Shown: positions 16,063 to 24,352 of the stretch, in pieces | Position numbering within the stretch: position 1 is the stretch's first letter | How the letters are laid out: each line of letters starts with the position of its first letter | Origin: CAG-217 sp963638105 | Lineage (GTDB): Bacteria; Bacillota; Clostridia; Oscillospirales; Acutalibacteraceae | Direction of reading: 5' to 3' | Assembly: GCA_963638105.1 (NCBI GenBank) | Contig: CAVHPP010000017.1 | Coordinates: forward strand, 1 to 44,347 | Length of the DNA: 44,347 bases | The notes under the pieces: model-generated | Database searches by the model: none | What the model saw: only the letters and a program-made list of their open reading frames with translations | What the model was told of the DNA's origin: nothing | Translations under genes and position numbers: made by a program

Positions 16063-16197
16063 ATGAAAAGAACTTTCCAGCCTAAGAAGCGGCACGCAAA
16101 GATGGAGCACGGCTTCAGAAAGAGAATGTCCACCAAGAACGGCAGAAAGGTACTGGCCCGCCGCCGTGCAAAGGGTCGCAAGTCCCTGTCTTACTAA
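16063..16197 (+). CDS. rpmH: 50S ribosomal protein L34
   Basis: A 44-residue, strongly basic protein with the invariant start MKRTFQPKKRHAKMEHGFRK and the RMSTKNGRKVLARRRAKGRK core of L34. GGAG lies at 16049-16052. It is the first gene of the rnpA-yidD-yidC-khpB operon, 20 bp before rnpA. In most Firmicutes this gene sits next to dnaA and points away from it; here it lies about 16 kb away on the same strand. Confidence 0.97.
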   Translation: MKRTFQPKKRHAKMEHGFRKRMSTKNGRKVLARRRAKGRKSLSY

Positions 16198-16217
16198 TTG
16201 ACCGAACGGAGCGTATT

Positions 16218-16562
16218 GTGAAAAGCAGCGCCATAAAGGAGAATAAGGACTTCCGCCGCCTGTACCACCGTGGTAAGAGCAAGACCGGGGCCAGCCTGGT
16301 GACCTATTGTATGAAGAATCGCCGGGGCGACACCCGTGTGGGCATTACCACCTCCAAGAAAATCGGCACCGCCGTAGAGCGCAATCGCGCCCGCCGGGTG
16401 ATCCGTGCCGCCTTTTCACAGCTGGAGGACGGTGTGACCGGTTGGGATCTGGTGTTCGTGGCGCGCAGCCGCACCACCAGAGTGAAGATGCAGGTGGTCC
16501 TGGCGGATATGGAAAAACAGTTGACGGCCTTAGGGGTGTTATCGCATGAAGAACATCGTTAA
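16218..16562 (+). CDS. rnpA: Ribonuclease P protein component
   Basis: RnpA is the protein cofactor of RNase P, which matures tRNA 5' ends. 114 residues from a GTG start with GGAG at 16208-16211. The RNR signature AVERNRARRVIRAAF is present near residues 53-67. The last 17 bp overlap yidD, as in many Firmicutes. Confidence 0.96.
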   Translation: MKSSAIKENKDFRRLYHRGKSKTGASLVTYCMKNRRGDTRVGITTSKKIGTAVERNRARRVIRAAFSQLEDGVTGWDLVFVARSRTTRVKMQVVLADMEKQLTALGVLSHEEHR

Positions 16563-16830
16563 GAAGCTGGCGATCTTCCTAATTCGCACCTACCAGCTGA
16601 CCCTCAGTCCCCGATTTTCGCACGGCGCCTGCCGCTATACCCCTACTTGCAGCCAGTATGCACTGGAGGCCATTGAGATCCACGGCGTGTGGAAGGGGTG
16701 CTGGCTGGCGTTTTTGCGTATTTTGCGCTGCAATCCTTTCTTTAAGGGCGGGTATGACCCGGTGCCCCCAAAGAAGGACAAGCCCTGCGCTCACTGCTCT
16801 ACAACTGAATCTAACGAGGACAATGCATGA
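16546..16830 (+). CDS. yidD: Membrane protein insertion efficiency factor YidD
   Basis: 94 residues with the YidD hallmarks: an amphipathic N-terminal helix (KKLAIFLIRTYQLTLSP) and a Cys-rich core, CRYTPTCSQYALEAIEIHG, followed by RILRCNPFFKGGYDPVP. It assists YidC-dependent membrane insertion. It overlaps rnpA by 17 bp and yidC by 4 bp (ATGA). The C-terminal tail has extra cysteines (PCAHC). Confidence 0.95.
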   Translation: MKNIVKKLAIFLIRTYQLTLSPRFSHGACRYTPTCSQYALEAIEIHGVWKGCWLAFLRILRCNPFFKGGYDPVPPKKDKPCAHCSTTESNEDNA

Positions 16831-17810
16831 ACAGTATTTTATTAGCTGCCACTTCTTCTTCCGTGGGCATGGGCCTTTTTAAGCCGCTTTATTGGCTGTT
16901 CGGTGTGTGCATGGGGTTCCTGATGGATCTGCTGAACAATCAGTATTTCGTGGCCATCGTCATCTTTACGGTGGTGACCCGGGTGATCCTGCTGCCCTTT
17001 AACATTCACCAGCAAAAGACCATGGCCAAGACCGCCCGCTTGCAGCCCAAGCTGGCGAAGCTGCAGAAGAAGTACCCAGACCCGAAGGACCGGATGAAGC
17101 TCCAGCAGGAGACCCAGGATCTGTACGCCCGCGAGGGCCACAATCCCATGCAGATGGGCTGCGGACCGATGCTTTTCCAGATGGTGTTCCTGATGGGCAT
17201 TATCGGGATCATTTATTATCCCCTGTCTTATGTGCTGGGGATGAAGGGCTTTGCGGATCAGTCCGCCAACATTGCGCAGGTGGTGCAGGAGCTGGGCTAC
17301 AAGGGCCAGTATTTGCAGCTGGGTATTTTGGAGAATTTCGGCGCCTATAAGGACACTTTGGTTGAGAAATTCCCCACCCTGTTTACTGCGGACAACTGTG
17401 CCGCCATTCAGGCGTACCGGGACGGTATGGTGATCGGTAATTTGGATATGACCGCCATTCCCCACTGGAAAGACGGGATCATTATTATCATTCCCCTGCT
17501 TTGCCTGGTGACCTCTCTGGCCTCCACCCTGGTGTCTACCATGATCCAAAAGAAGAACAATCCGGCAGCCGCACAGCAGACCAGCCAGATGCTGATTATG
17601 ATGCTGATGATGCCGTTCTTCTCCTTTTACATTTCGTTTAAGGTACCGGCAGCGGTCGGTTTTTACTGGATCATCTCCAACCTGGTGGCCATTTTGCAGC
17701 AGCTTTTCCTGGCCAAGTTCTTCCCGCCGAAGCGCAGCCAGGCCAGACTGATGCTGGAGAACACCATTTACCGGCGCTCCAGAGAAGCGAACATCAAAAA
17801 ACTGAAATAA
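16827..17810 (+). CDS. yidC: Membrane protein insertase YidC (Oxa1 family)
   Basis: YidC inserts and folds membrane proteins, alone or with SecYEG. The 327 residues match Gram-positive YidC. A first transmembrane segment, then TM2 with VVTRVILLPF containing the conserved arginine of the hydrophilic groove, a coiled cytoplasmic hairpin (KLAKLQKKYPDPKDRMKLQ), a GCGPMLFQM segment, and late helices ending in KVPAAVGFYWIISN. Unlike B. subtilis SpoIIIJ there is no lipobox cysteine at the N-terminus. The ATG overlaps the yidD stop. Confidence 0.96.
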   Translation: MNSILLAATSSSVGMGLFKPLYWLFGVCMGFLMDLLNNQYFVAIVIFTVVTRVILLPFNIHQQKTMAKTARLQPKLAKLQKKYPDPKDRMKLQQETQDLYAREGHNPMQMGCGPMLFQMVFLMGIIGIIYYPLSYVLGMKGFADQSANIAQVVQELGYKGQYLQLGILENFGAYKDTLVEKFPTLFTADNCAAIQAYRDGMVIGNLDMTAIPHWKDGIIIIIPLLCLVTSLASTLVSTMIQKKNNPAAAQQTSQMLIMMLMMPFFSFYISFKVPAAVGFYWIISNLVAILQQLFLAKFFPPKRSQARLMLENTIYRRSREANIKKLK

Positions 17811-17852
17811 CACGACCCCCCGGGTCACCGGGAGGATAAGTCGGAGGAAAGC

Positions 17853-18899
17853 ATGTTAAAAGAATTTGAAGGCAGAGGCAAGACCCTGGAGGAGGCCCGC
17901 AATGCGGCCCTCATCGGTCTGAATGCGCCCGCCTCGGCAGATGTGCATGTGGAAGTGGTACAGATGCCGAAGAAGAAGGTGCTTGGCCTGTTTGGCGGCA
18001 GCGACGCTGTGGTCAAGGTCAGCTACGACGACGGCAAGCGGGAAAAGAAGCCCCAGCCCCGCCGCGAAGCACCGGCGCAGCCCAAAAAGCAGGCGCAGCG
18101 CAGCGACAAGCCCCAAAAGGCAGAGAAGCAGAGCGCGCCCCGTGCTGCCAAGGCAGACAAGCCTCGTGCACCTAAGGCGGACAAACCCGCTCGTGCAACC
18201 AAAGCAGATAAACCCCGAGAGAAGGCAACCGTGCAGCTTAGCGACGCAGATCTGAACAGCGCCTGCCTGTACTTAAAGCGCCTGATCGAGGGCCTGCAAG
18301 TGGAGGATCCCCAGGTGGCCGGCATTTTGAAGGACGGCCTGGTGGAGATCACCATTGACTGCGAGGATTACGGTATTATCATCGGCCACCGGGGCGAGAC
18401 CCTGGACGCCCTGCAATACCTGACTTCTTTGCAGATCAAAAAGCAGACCGATAAGTATGTGCGCGTGGCCCTGAATGTGGGCAACTACCGGGAAAAGCGC
18501 CAGGAAACTTTGAAGAACCTGGCCAAGAAAAATGCGGCCTATGTGCTGCGCACCGGCAAGCGCTACACCTTTGAGCCTATGAATCCCTATGAGCGGCGCA
18601 TTTTGCACACTGCCATTCAGGAGGTAGAGGGTGTGACCTCTCGCTCCATCGGTGTGGATCAGAACCGTCGCGTGGTGCTGGAGCCGGAAGGCGGCGTGAC
18701 CAACACCGGCAGTGATCGGGAGCGCTACAACCGTGGCAGTCGCGGCGGTCGTCGCGGCGGCAATCGTTCTGCCGGCAGCAAGCCTGCGGCAGCCCCCAAG
18801 GCAGACCGGGCAGACTTGCCCAAGTTCGGCAAAATCGAAGTGCCGAAAAAAGAGACCCCCGCTGAGGAAGCAGCCCCTGCTGCACCTACGGCGGAATAA
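17853..18899 (+). CDS. khpB: RNA-binding protein KhpB (Jag, SpoIIIJ-associated)
   Basis: 348 residues: an N-terminal Jag_N domain (1-60, with KKKVLGLFGGSDAVVKV), a long Lys/Ala/Pro linker with repeated KADKP-like units (about 68-130), a KH-II domain (about 145-215, with IIIGHRGETLDALQYL), and an R3H domain (MNPYERRILHTAIQEVEGV). A Gly/Arg-rich stretch and an Ala/Glu tail follow. KhpB forms an RNA-binding pair with KhpA that influences cell elongation in other Firmicutes. GGAGG precedes the ATG. The linker and tail make it longer than most homologues. Last gene of the rpmH operon. Confidence 0.93.
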   Translation: MLKEFEGRGKTLEEARNAALIGLNAPASADVHVEVVQMPKKKVLGLFGGSDAVVKVSYDDGKREKKPQPRREAPAQPKKQAQRSDKPQKAEKQSAPRAAKADKPRAPKADKPARATKADKPREKATVQLSDADLNSACLYLKRLIEGLQVEDPQVAGILKDGLVEITIDCEDYGIIIGHRGETLDALQYLTSLQIKKQTDKYVRVALNVGNYREKRQETLKNLAKKNAAYVLRTGKRYTFEPMNPYERRILHTAIQEVEGVTSRSIGVDQNRRVVLEPEGGVTNTGSDRERYNRGSRGGRRGGNRSAGSKPAAAPKADRADLPKFGKIEVPKKETPAEEAAPAAPTAE

Positions 18900-18910
18900 G
18901 TCCAAATACC

Positions 18911-18957
18911 AACGGCGGAACCGCAGGGCAACCACGGCTCCGCCGTTCTTGTATTTT
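18911..18957 (+). terminator. Terminator after khpB
   Basis: Perfect 9-bp stem AACGGCGGA / TCCGCCGTT (18911-18919 with 18939-18947), then CTTGTATTTT. The T-tract is interrupted. Confidence 0.65.
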
Positions 18958-18977
18958 GCCCGGTGGTATATTATAAT
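18949..18977 (+). promoter_or_regulatory. mnmE operon promoter
   Basis: TTGTAT (18949-18954), 17 bp, TATAAT (18972-18977), followed at once by AGGTAT. The 12-mer TATAATAGGTAT recurs before parB and at 40855. The roughly 200-nt leader contains repeat element M3. Confidence 0.55.
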
Positions 18978-19008
18978 AGGTATAAATGTGATGGGAATTT
19001 CGCCGTGT

Positions 19009-19126
19009 AATCCTTCCGTCTGCTCGCAAGCTCGCAGCCACCTCCCTTTACAAGGGAGGCAAAGCGGTTTCAACACCTTAGCCCCCCTTGTAAAAGGGGG
19101 GGAGCGGCGCAGCCGCAGGGGGGGTT
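19009..19126. repeat. Modular palindromic element M3 in the mnmE leader
   Basis: Starts AATCCTTCCGTC. In order: hairpin CTGCTCGCAAGCTCGCAG, the shared CCTCCCTTTACAAGGGAGG, a linker, CCCCCCTTGTAAAAGGGGGG and the end hairpin GCGGC/GCCGC. Its right end (GGGGGGGTT) is more diverged than in other copies. It lies between the promoter and the start codon, so it would be transcribed. Confidence 0.65.
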
Positions 19127-19181
19127 CACGGTTATCGGTTCTATTTTATTTTCCCCAACTCCAAACAAAGAAGGTGCAGGT

Positions 19182-20546
19182 ATGGCAAAAACCATCGCAG
19201 CCATCGCCACCCCCCACGGTGTGGGCGGGATCGGCGTGGTGCGGCTGTCCGGTGATCGGGCGGTAGAGATCGCCCAGGCAGTATTCCGTGCGGCAGACGG
19301 CAGTCGGCTCTCCGATCTGCCCGGCTACACGGCCCGTTTTGGCAGCGTGGCACAGGGCGAAAAAGCCTTTGATCAGGCGGTGGCGCTGGTGTTTCGTGCT
19401 CCCCGCTCCTACACAGGTGAGGATGTGGTGGAGCTGAGTGTACACGGCGGTCTGGTGACGGTGGAACGCACCCTGCAAGCGGTTCTGGCTGCCGGGGCAG
19501 CCCCTGCCGGTCCCGGCGAATTTACCAAGCGGGCGTTCTTACACGGCAAAATGGACCTAACCGAGGCGGAAAGCGTGGCGGATCTGATTTCCGCCTCCGG
19601 CCAGGCGGCGGCAGACAGTGCCTATACCGCCCTGTCCGGCGCCCTGCGGCAAAAGATCGAGGGCGCGCTGGATATTCTCATGGAAGTGAGCGCCGGTATG
19701 GCCGCCTGGGTGGACTACCCTGACGAGGAGATCCCGGAGCTGGACAGTAGCACCTTGCTGGAGAGCCTGCAACAGGCGCAGGGCTTGCTCTCTCACCTGC
19801 TGGCAGGCTATGACAATGGTCAGCTGATGACCGCCGGGGTGGACACGGTGATTGTTGGGCGCCCTAATGTGGGCAAAAGCGCCCTGATGAACGACCTGAC
19901 CGGTCAGGAGACCAGCATTGTGACCGCCGTGCAGGGCACCACCCGGGATGTGGTGGAGCGCACGGTGCGGCTGGGAGATCTGACCCTGCGGCTGGCGGAT
20001 ACCGCCGGGCTGCGCCAAACGGACGACGTGGTGGAGCAGATCGGCGTGGAACGAGCACAGGCCCGGTTGCAACAGGCGCGGCTGGTGCTGGCGGTGTTTG
20101 ACGGCAGCGCCCCCCTAACTGCGGCGGACGAAGAACTGATAACCCTTTGCAAGGGCAAAACCGCTGTGGCGGTGGTGAACAAAAACGATTTGCCCCCGGT
20201 GGCGGAGCAGAAAAAAATCAGAGCCGCCTTTGATCGGGTGGTGGCGTACAGCGCCAAGAACCACATCGGCCGGGACGATCTGGCCGCTGCGGTGGCAGAC
20301 GCCCTTGGGGTACAGAATTTTGACGCGGCGGATCCGCTCCTTGCCAACGAGCGACAGCGGCAGTGCTGCCAAACGGCGGCAGACTGTGTGGCGGAGGCCG
20401 TGACCGCGCTGGAAAGCGGTATGACCTATGACGCGGTGAATGTGAGTATTGACGCAGCGGCGGACGCCCTGCTTTCTCTCACCGGCGCCCGGGCGACCCA
20501 GGCGGTGGTGAATCGGATTTTTGAAAAATTTTGTGTAGGTAAGTAA
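19182..20546 (+). CDS. mnmE: tRNA uridine-5-carboxymethylaminomethyl GTPase MnmE
   Basis: MnmE, with MnmG, modifies the wobble uridine (position 34) of several tRNAs. 454 residues: an N-terminal formyl-THF-binding domain starting MAKTIAAIATPHGVGGIG, a helical domain, and an inserted G domain with GRPNVGKSALMN (G1), DTAGLR (G3) and NKND (G4). The terminal FCVGK motif carries the cysteine essential for catalysis. It overlaps mnmG by one base (TAATG). Confidence 0.97.
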   Translation: MAKTIAAIATPHGVGGIGVVRLSGDRAVEIAQAVFRAADGSRLSDLPGYTARFGSVAQGEKAFDQAVALVFRAPRSYTGEDVVELSVHGGLVTVERTLQAVLAAGAAPAGPGEFTKRAFLHGKMDLTEAESVADLISASGQAAADSAYTALSGALRQKIEGALDILMEVSAGMAAWVDYPDEEIPELDSSTLLESLQQAQGLLSHLLAGYDNGQLMTAGVDTVIVGRPNVGKSALMNDLTGQETSIVTAVQGTTRDVVERTVRLGDLTLRLADTAGLRQTDDVVEQIGVERAQARLQQARLVLAVFDGSAPLTAADEELITLCKGKTAVAVVNKNDLPPVAEQKKIRAAFDRVVAYSAKNHIGRDDLAAAVADALGVQNFDAADPLLANERQRQCCQTAADCVAEAVTALESGMTYDAVNVSIDAAADALLSLTGARATQAVVNRIFEKFCVGK

Positions 20547-22411
20547 TGGAATATTTTGCAAAAGCATACGATGTGGCGGTGATCGGCGCCGGCCATGCCG
20601 GGATCGAGGCCGGATTGGCAGCGGCACGGCTGGGGTGCAGCACCGCTGTGTTTACCATCAATATGGACTGGGTGGGCAATATGCCCTGCAATCCCTCCAT
20701 CGGCGGCACCTCTAAGGGTCACCTGGTGCGAGAGATCGACGCGTTGGGCGGCGAAATGGGCAAGGCGGCGGATCGCTACACCCTTCAATCCAGAATGCTG
20801 AACCTGGGCAAAGGCCCGGCGGTGCACTCCTTGCGGGCGCAGATCGACCGGCGCGCTTACGCCGGGGGGATGAAGCACACCTTGGAGCGGCAGGACAATT
20901 TGGACCTGCGCCAGTGCGAAATTACAGATATAGTCAAGGGCGAGGACGGCCTTTGGCGCCTGACCACCAAGCTGGAAGCGGTCTATACCGCCCGGGCGGT
21001 GGTACTGGCCACCGGCACTTTTTTGGGCGGCCGGGTGTATGTGGGCGATGTGAGCTACGAAAGCGGGCCGGACGGTATGTTCCCCGCTACGGCGCTGGCT
21101 ACGGCGCTGAAAAAGCTGGGTCTGCCCCTGCGCCGGTTCAAAACCGGCACCCCCTCCCGGGTGAATGCTCGCAGCTTGGATTTTGATCGGATGGAGGTGC
21201 AGCCCGGCGACGACCGCACGGTGCCCTTTAGCTTTGAGACGGACACCCCGCCGGAGAACAAGGTGGTGTGTCACATTACCTACACCAATGCTGCCACCAA
21301 GCAGGTGATCTTAGACAACCTAGACCGCAGCCCCATGTACAGCGGCAAAATTGAGGGCAAAGGCCCCCGGTACTGCCCCAGCTTTGAGGACAAGGTGGTG
21401 CGCTTCTCCGATCGGGAACGGCACCAGCTATTTGTGGAGCCCTGCGGCGAAAAGACGGAAGAAATGTACCTGCAAGGGTTGTCCTCCTCCCTGCCGGAGG
21501 ATGTGCAGCTGGCGTTTATCCACACCATTCCCGGTTTGGAGCACGCCCAGGTGATGCGCACCGCCTATGCCATTGAGTACGACTGCGTGGACCCACGGGC
21601 TATGAAAGCCAGCTTGGAGTTTCACGACTTTCCCGGGCTGTTTGGGGCGGGGCAGTTTAACGGCTCCAGCGGCTATGAAGAAGCCGCCGCTCAGGGACTG
21701 GTGGCCGGGATCAACGCCGCTATGTTGGTGTTGGGACGGGAGCCGCTGGTGCTGGATCGGGGCAGCAGTTACATTGGCACCCTGATCGACGATTTGGTGA
21801 CCAAGGGCTGCACAGACCCCTACCGTATGATGACCAGCCGCAGCGAGTACCGTTTGGTGCTGCGCCAGGACAACGCCGACCGGCGACTGACACCCACCGG
21901 TTACCGGGTGGGACTGATTTCACAGGAACGCTATGATAAATACTTGGAAAAACAACGGCTGATTGAAGAAGAACGGCAGCGGGTGGCGCAAGTGAGCGTG
22001 CCGCTGACTGACACCATTCAGCAAATTTTGACTGCTAAGGGCACGGCAACCCTAAAAACCGGCTGCAAGCTGGAGGAACTGCTAAAGCGCCCCCAACTGA
22101 CCTACGCAGATTTGGCGCCGGTGGATCCGAAACGGCCAAACCTGCCGGCAGCGGTATTTGAACAGGTGGAGATCGGTATTAAGTACGCCGGGTACATTGC
22201 CCGTCAGGAGCAGCAGATTAAGGAATTGCGCCGGGTGGAGGCCCAGCGGATACCGGCGGATATAGATTACAGCAAACTCACCGGCCTGCGGCTGGAAGCC
22301 AAGGAAAAGCTGGCTGCCGTTCGCCCGGAAAACTTGGGGCAGGCTGCCCGGATCAGCGGGGTCAACCCGGCAGATGTGGCGGCGCTGCACATTCTATTGG
22401 AGAGCCTATGA
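20546..22411 (+). CDS. mnmG: tRNA uridine-5-carboxymethylaminomethyl enzyme MnmG (GidA)
   Basis: FAD-dependent partner of MnmE. 621 residues; the dinucleotide-binding motif VIGAGHAGIEAGLAAARLG begins at about residue 11, then NPSIGGTSKGHLVREIDALG, which contains the conserved Lys/Arg-rich active region. The C-terminal helical domain ends NPADVAALHILLE. Translationally coupled to mnmE upstream (1-bp overlap) and to rsmG downstream (ATGA). Confidence 0.97.
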   Translation: MEYFAKAYDVAVIGAGHAGIEAGLAAARLGCSTAVFTINMDWVGNMPCNPSIGGTSKGHLVREIDALGGEMGKAADRYTLQSRMLNLGKGPAVHSLRAQIDRRAYAGGMKHTLERQDNLDLRQCEITDIVKGEDGLWRLTTKLEAVYTARAVVLATGTFLGGRVYVGDVSYESGPDGMFPATALATALKKLGLPLRRFKTGTPSRVNARSLDFDRMEVQPGDDRTVPFSFETDTPPENKVVCHITYTNAATKQVILDNLDRSPMYSGKIEGKGPRYCPSFEDKVVRFSDRERHQLFVEPCGEKTEEMYLQGLSSSLPEDVQLAFIHTIPGLEHAQVMRTAYAIEYDCVDPRAMKASLEFHDFPGLFGAGQFNGSSGYEEAAAQGLVAGINAAMLVLGREPLVLDRGSSYIGTLIDDLVTKGCTDPYRMMTSRSEYRLVLRQDNADRRLTPTGYRVGLISQERYDKYLEKQRLIEEERQRVAQVSVPLTDTIQQILTAKGTATLKTGCKLEELLKRPQLTYADLAPVDPKRPNLPAAVFEQVEIGIKYAGYIARQEQQIKELRRVEAQRIPADIDYSKLTGLRLEAKEKLAAVRPENLGQAARISGVNPADVAALHILLESL

Positions 22412-23112
22412 TCGACACGGAGAAATTATCCCGACTGCTTGAAGAACAAAACATTGCCGTGGACGGCTACGCAGCCCAGCGGCTGGATTTGTATGCCCAG
22501 CGACTGGTGGCGTGGAACGAAAAAATGAATCTGACCGGCATTACCGACCCGGAGGGCATACTGGAAAAGCACTTTATCGACTCCATAGAGCCGCTGCGTT
22601 TTGTGGAGATACCGAGAAATGCCCGTGTGATTGATGTGGGCACAGGCGCCGGGTTCCCGGGGCTGCCGCTGCTGATCGCCCGGCCGGATCTGGATCTGAC
22701 CCTGGCGGACAGTTTGCATAAGCGGCTGGTGTTCCTGAAAGATGTGCTCCACGGCTGCGGGCTGGTGGCAGAGCGGGTACATGAGCGGGCGGAGATTTTG
22801 GGCAAAGACCCGGACTATCGGGAGCAGTACGATATTGCCACGGCAAGAGCAGTGGCGCCCCTGCCGGTGCTGTGCGAATACTGTCTGCCTTTTGTGAAGG
22901 TAGGGGGTGCGTTCCTGGCGCTGAAAGGTGCGGAGGACGAAGTGGCAGCGGCAAAGCACGCCATGGCGACCCTTGGCGGGGAGTTGGAACAGAATGTTTC
23001 ATATAAACTACCAAGCGGAGACAGCCGTCATTTGGTTGTGGTGCGAAAAATATCGCAAACCCCGACAAAATACCCGCGAAAGCCTAAAAAAATAGATACC
23101 AAGCCGTTATAA
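22408..23112 (+). CDS. rsmG: 16S rRNA (guanine-N7) methyltransferase RsmG (GidB)
   Basis: RsmG methylates G527 (E. coli numbering) of 16S rRNA using SAM; loss gives low-level streptomycin resistance in other bacteria. 234 residues. VIDVGTGAGFPGLPL (about 76-90) is the SAM-binding loop, and HFIDSIEPL and the C-terminal KYPRKPKK motif are typical. It starts at the ATGA overlap with mnmG and ends the operon at a strong terminator. Confidence 0.96.
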   Translation: MIDTEKLSRLLEEQNIAVDGYAAQRLDLYAQRLVAWNEKMNLTGITDPEGILEKHFIDSIEPLRFVEIPRNARVIDVGTGAGFPGLPLLIARPDLDLTLADSLHKRLVFLKDVLHGCGLVAERVHERAEILGKDPDYREQYDIATARAVAPLPVLCEYCLPFVKVGGAFLALKGAEDEVAAAKHAMATLGGELEQNVSYKLPSGDSRHLVVVRKISQTPTKYPRKPKKIDTKPL

Positions 23113-23133
23113 GCCTGTCGAAGCTGCGGCTTT

Positions 23134-23170
23134 AGAAAGACTTTCCCCCGACGGGAAAGTCTTTCTTTTT
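23134..23170 (+). terminator. Terminator after rsmG
   Basis: A 14-bp stem, AGAAAGACTTTCCC with GGGAAAGTCTTTCT, followed by TTTTG. A weak noc promoter candidate (TTGTTC 23169, TATAGT 23190, 15-bp spacing) overlaps its end. Confidence 0.88.
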
Positions 23171-23211
23171 GTTCTAAACTGTGATACAGTATAGTCAAAG
23201 GAGATGAGGAC

Positions 23212-24045
23212 ATGGCCAAAGAGATCGTAGAGATCCCAACGGAACGGTTGTTGCCCAACCCCTACCAGCCCCGCAAGCAATTCAGCAGCGAGGAAATGCT
23301 GGGGCTGGCAGACTCCATTCAGCAAAACGGCGTATTGCAGCCCTTGCTGGCACGGCGGATCAACAACAGTGATTATTATGAGCTGATTGCCGGGGAGCGG
23401 CGGTTGCGCGCGTCCATCTTGGCCAACCTGCAAACGGTGCCCTGTATTGTGCTGGACTGCGATTATCAGGACAGCGCGGTGATCTCCATTTTAGAGAACA
23501 TTCAACGTGCGAACCTGAACTTTTTTGAAGAAGCCCTGGCTATTGCGCATTTGCACGAGCACTTTGGGCTGACCCAACAGGAGATCGGCAAAAAGCTGGG
23601 CAAAAGCCAGTCCGCCCTCTCTAACAAGCTGCGGCTGCTGCGACTGCCTGCCGATGTGCGGTACTATATTGAGAAAGAAGGGCTGACGGAGCGCCACGCC
23701 CGGGCGTTACTGAAAGTGGACGACCCGGAAGTGATGTGGACGGTGCTGCGTGCAGTCACCGACCGCCACCTGAATGTAGAACAGACAGAAAGCATGATCG
23801 CCCACCTGCTGGGCGAGGACGCACCGACGGACAAGCACCGGCGCAAGGTGGTGCCCCTGTTTCGAGATGTGCGGATCTTTGTAAACACCGTCAATAAGGC
23901 CATTGCCACTATGCAGGCCAGCGGTATTGACGCGGTAAGCAATAAAACAGAGACGGACGATTATATTGAATTCCATGTGCGCATACCCAAGCGTACAGAG
24001 GAAGGCACAACACAATCTTCTGCGAATGCAGACAAACCCGCTTAA
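23212..24045 (+). CDS. noc: ParB/Noc-family nucleoid occlusion protein (Noc-like)
   Basis: 277 residues with the ParB CTPase fold: GERRLRAS (61-68), ENIQRANLN (95-103), then an HTH with LGKSQSALSNKLRLLRLP. Gln133 and Lys139 match the residue types that distinguish Noc from ParB DNA recognition; the true ParB here has Arg154 and Ser160. Position after rsmG and before parA also fits Noc. The N-terminus is very short (MAKEIVEIPTERLLPNPYQP) and lacks the amphipathic membrane-targeting helix of B. subtilis Noc. AAGGAG at 23198-23203. It has its own transcription unit. Confidence 0.85.
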   Translation: MAKEIVEIPTERLLPNPYQPRKQFSSEEMLGLADSIQQNGVLQPLLARRINNSDYYELIAGERRLRASILANLQTVPCIVLDCDYQDSAVISILENIQRANLNFFEEALAIAHLHEHFGLTQQEIGKKLGKSQSALSNKLRLLRLPADVRYYIEKEGLTERHARALLKVDDPEVMWTVLRAVTDRHLNVEQTESMIAHLLGEDAPTDKHRRKVVPLFRDVRIFVNTVNKAIATMQASGIDAVSNKTETDDYIEFHVRIPKRTEEGTTQSSANADKPA

Positions 24046-24115
24046 AACGGGAAACCGTTTTAACATATTCTCCTCTTTTCATCACACGGGATGGCTCGGC
24101 GGAAACGCCGGGCCA
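24044..24115 (+). terminator. Two hairpins after noc (possible terminator)
   Basis: AAAACGG, GAAA loop, CCGTTTT (24044-24061) overlaps the noc stop. A larger hairpin, ATGGCTCGGCG / CGCCGGGCCAT with a GAAA loop and one mismatch (24091-24115), follows. Neither has a good T-tract, so termination is only probable. Confidence 0.45.
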
Positions 24116-24120
24116 TTCTG

Positions 24121-24136
24121 TGTTTCATGTGAAACA
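24121..24136 (+). promoter_or_regulatory. parS: parS site 1
   Basis: TGTTTCATGTGAAACA: 15 of 16 matches to TGTTTCACGTGAAACA, with T at the central C. Bound by ParB, which then spreads as a CTP-dependent clamp. Confidence 0.92.
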
Positions 24137-24159
24137 CAGCGCGCTCTACGCTGTCTTTA

Positions 24160-24175
24160 TGTTTCATGTGAAACA
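24160..24175 (+). promoter_or_regulatory. parS: parS site 2
   Basis: Identical to site 1 (TGTTTCATGTGAAACA), 39 bp further on. Confidence 0.92.
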
Positions 24176-24200
24176 CGGCAGAAGCATAACCCATCAGCGT

Positions 24201-24216
24201 TGTTTCATGTGAAACA
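24201..24216 (+). promoter_or_regulatory. parS: parS site 3
   Basis: Identical to sites 1 and 2, 41 bp after site 2. Confidence 0.92.
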
Positions 24217-24287
24217 CGAATAAGCGGCGCCACAAGATATGGTATAACCGAATTTGCCTGCCACAAATTTGCAAAAATAATGCTCCC

Positions 24288-24303
24288 TGTTTCACGTGAA
24301 ACC
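24288..24303 (+). promoter_or_regulatory. parS: parS site 4, abutting the parA promoter
   Basis: TGTTTCACGTGAAACC: canonical palindromic core with one change at the last base. It ends one base before the parA -35 element, so ParB (or ParA-ParB) binding could repress or modulate parA transcription. Confidence 0.92.
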
Positions 24304-24304
24304 C

Positions 24305-24333
24305 TTGAAGCGGACGGGCCTTTGTTGTATAAT
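24305..24333 (+). promoter_or_regulatory. parA promoter
   Basis: TTGAAG (24305-24310), 17 bp, TATAAT (24328-24333), 19 bp before the start codon. GGAGGTG lies at 24341-24347. Confidence 0.8.
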
Positions 24334-24352
24334 ACCAATCGGAGGTGCCGAT

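Noticed and set aside
20100..21700. Noc-binding sequences, such as the TTTCCCGGG near 21630
   Set aside because: Only half of ATTTCCCGGGAAAT matches, and it lies inside mnmG coding sequence.
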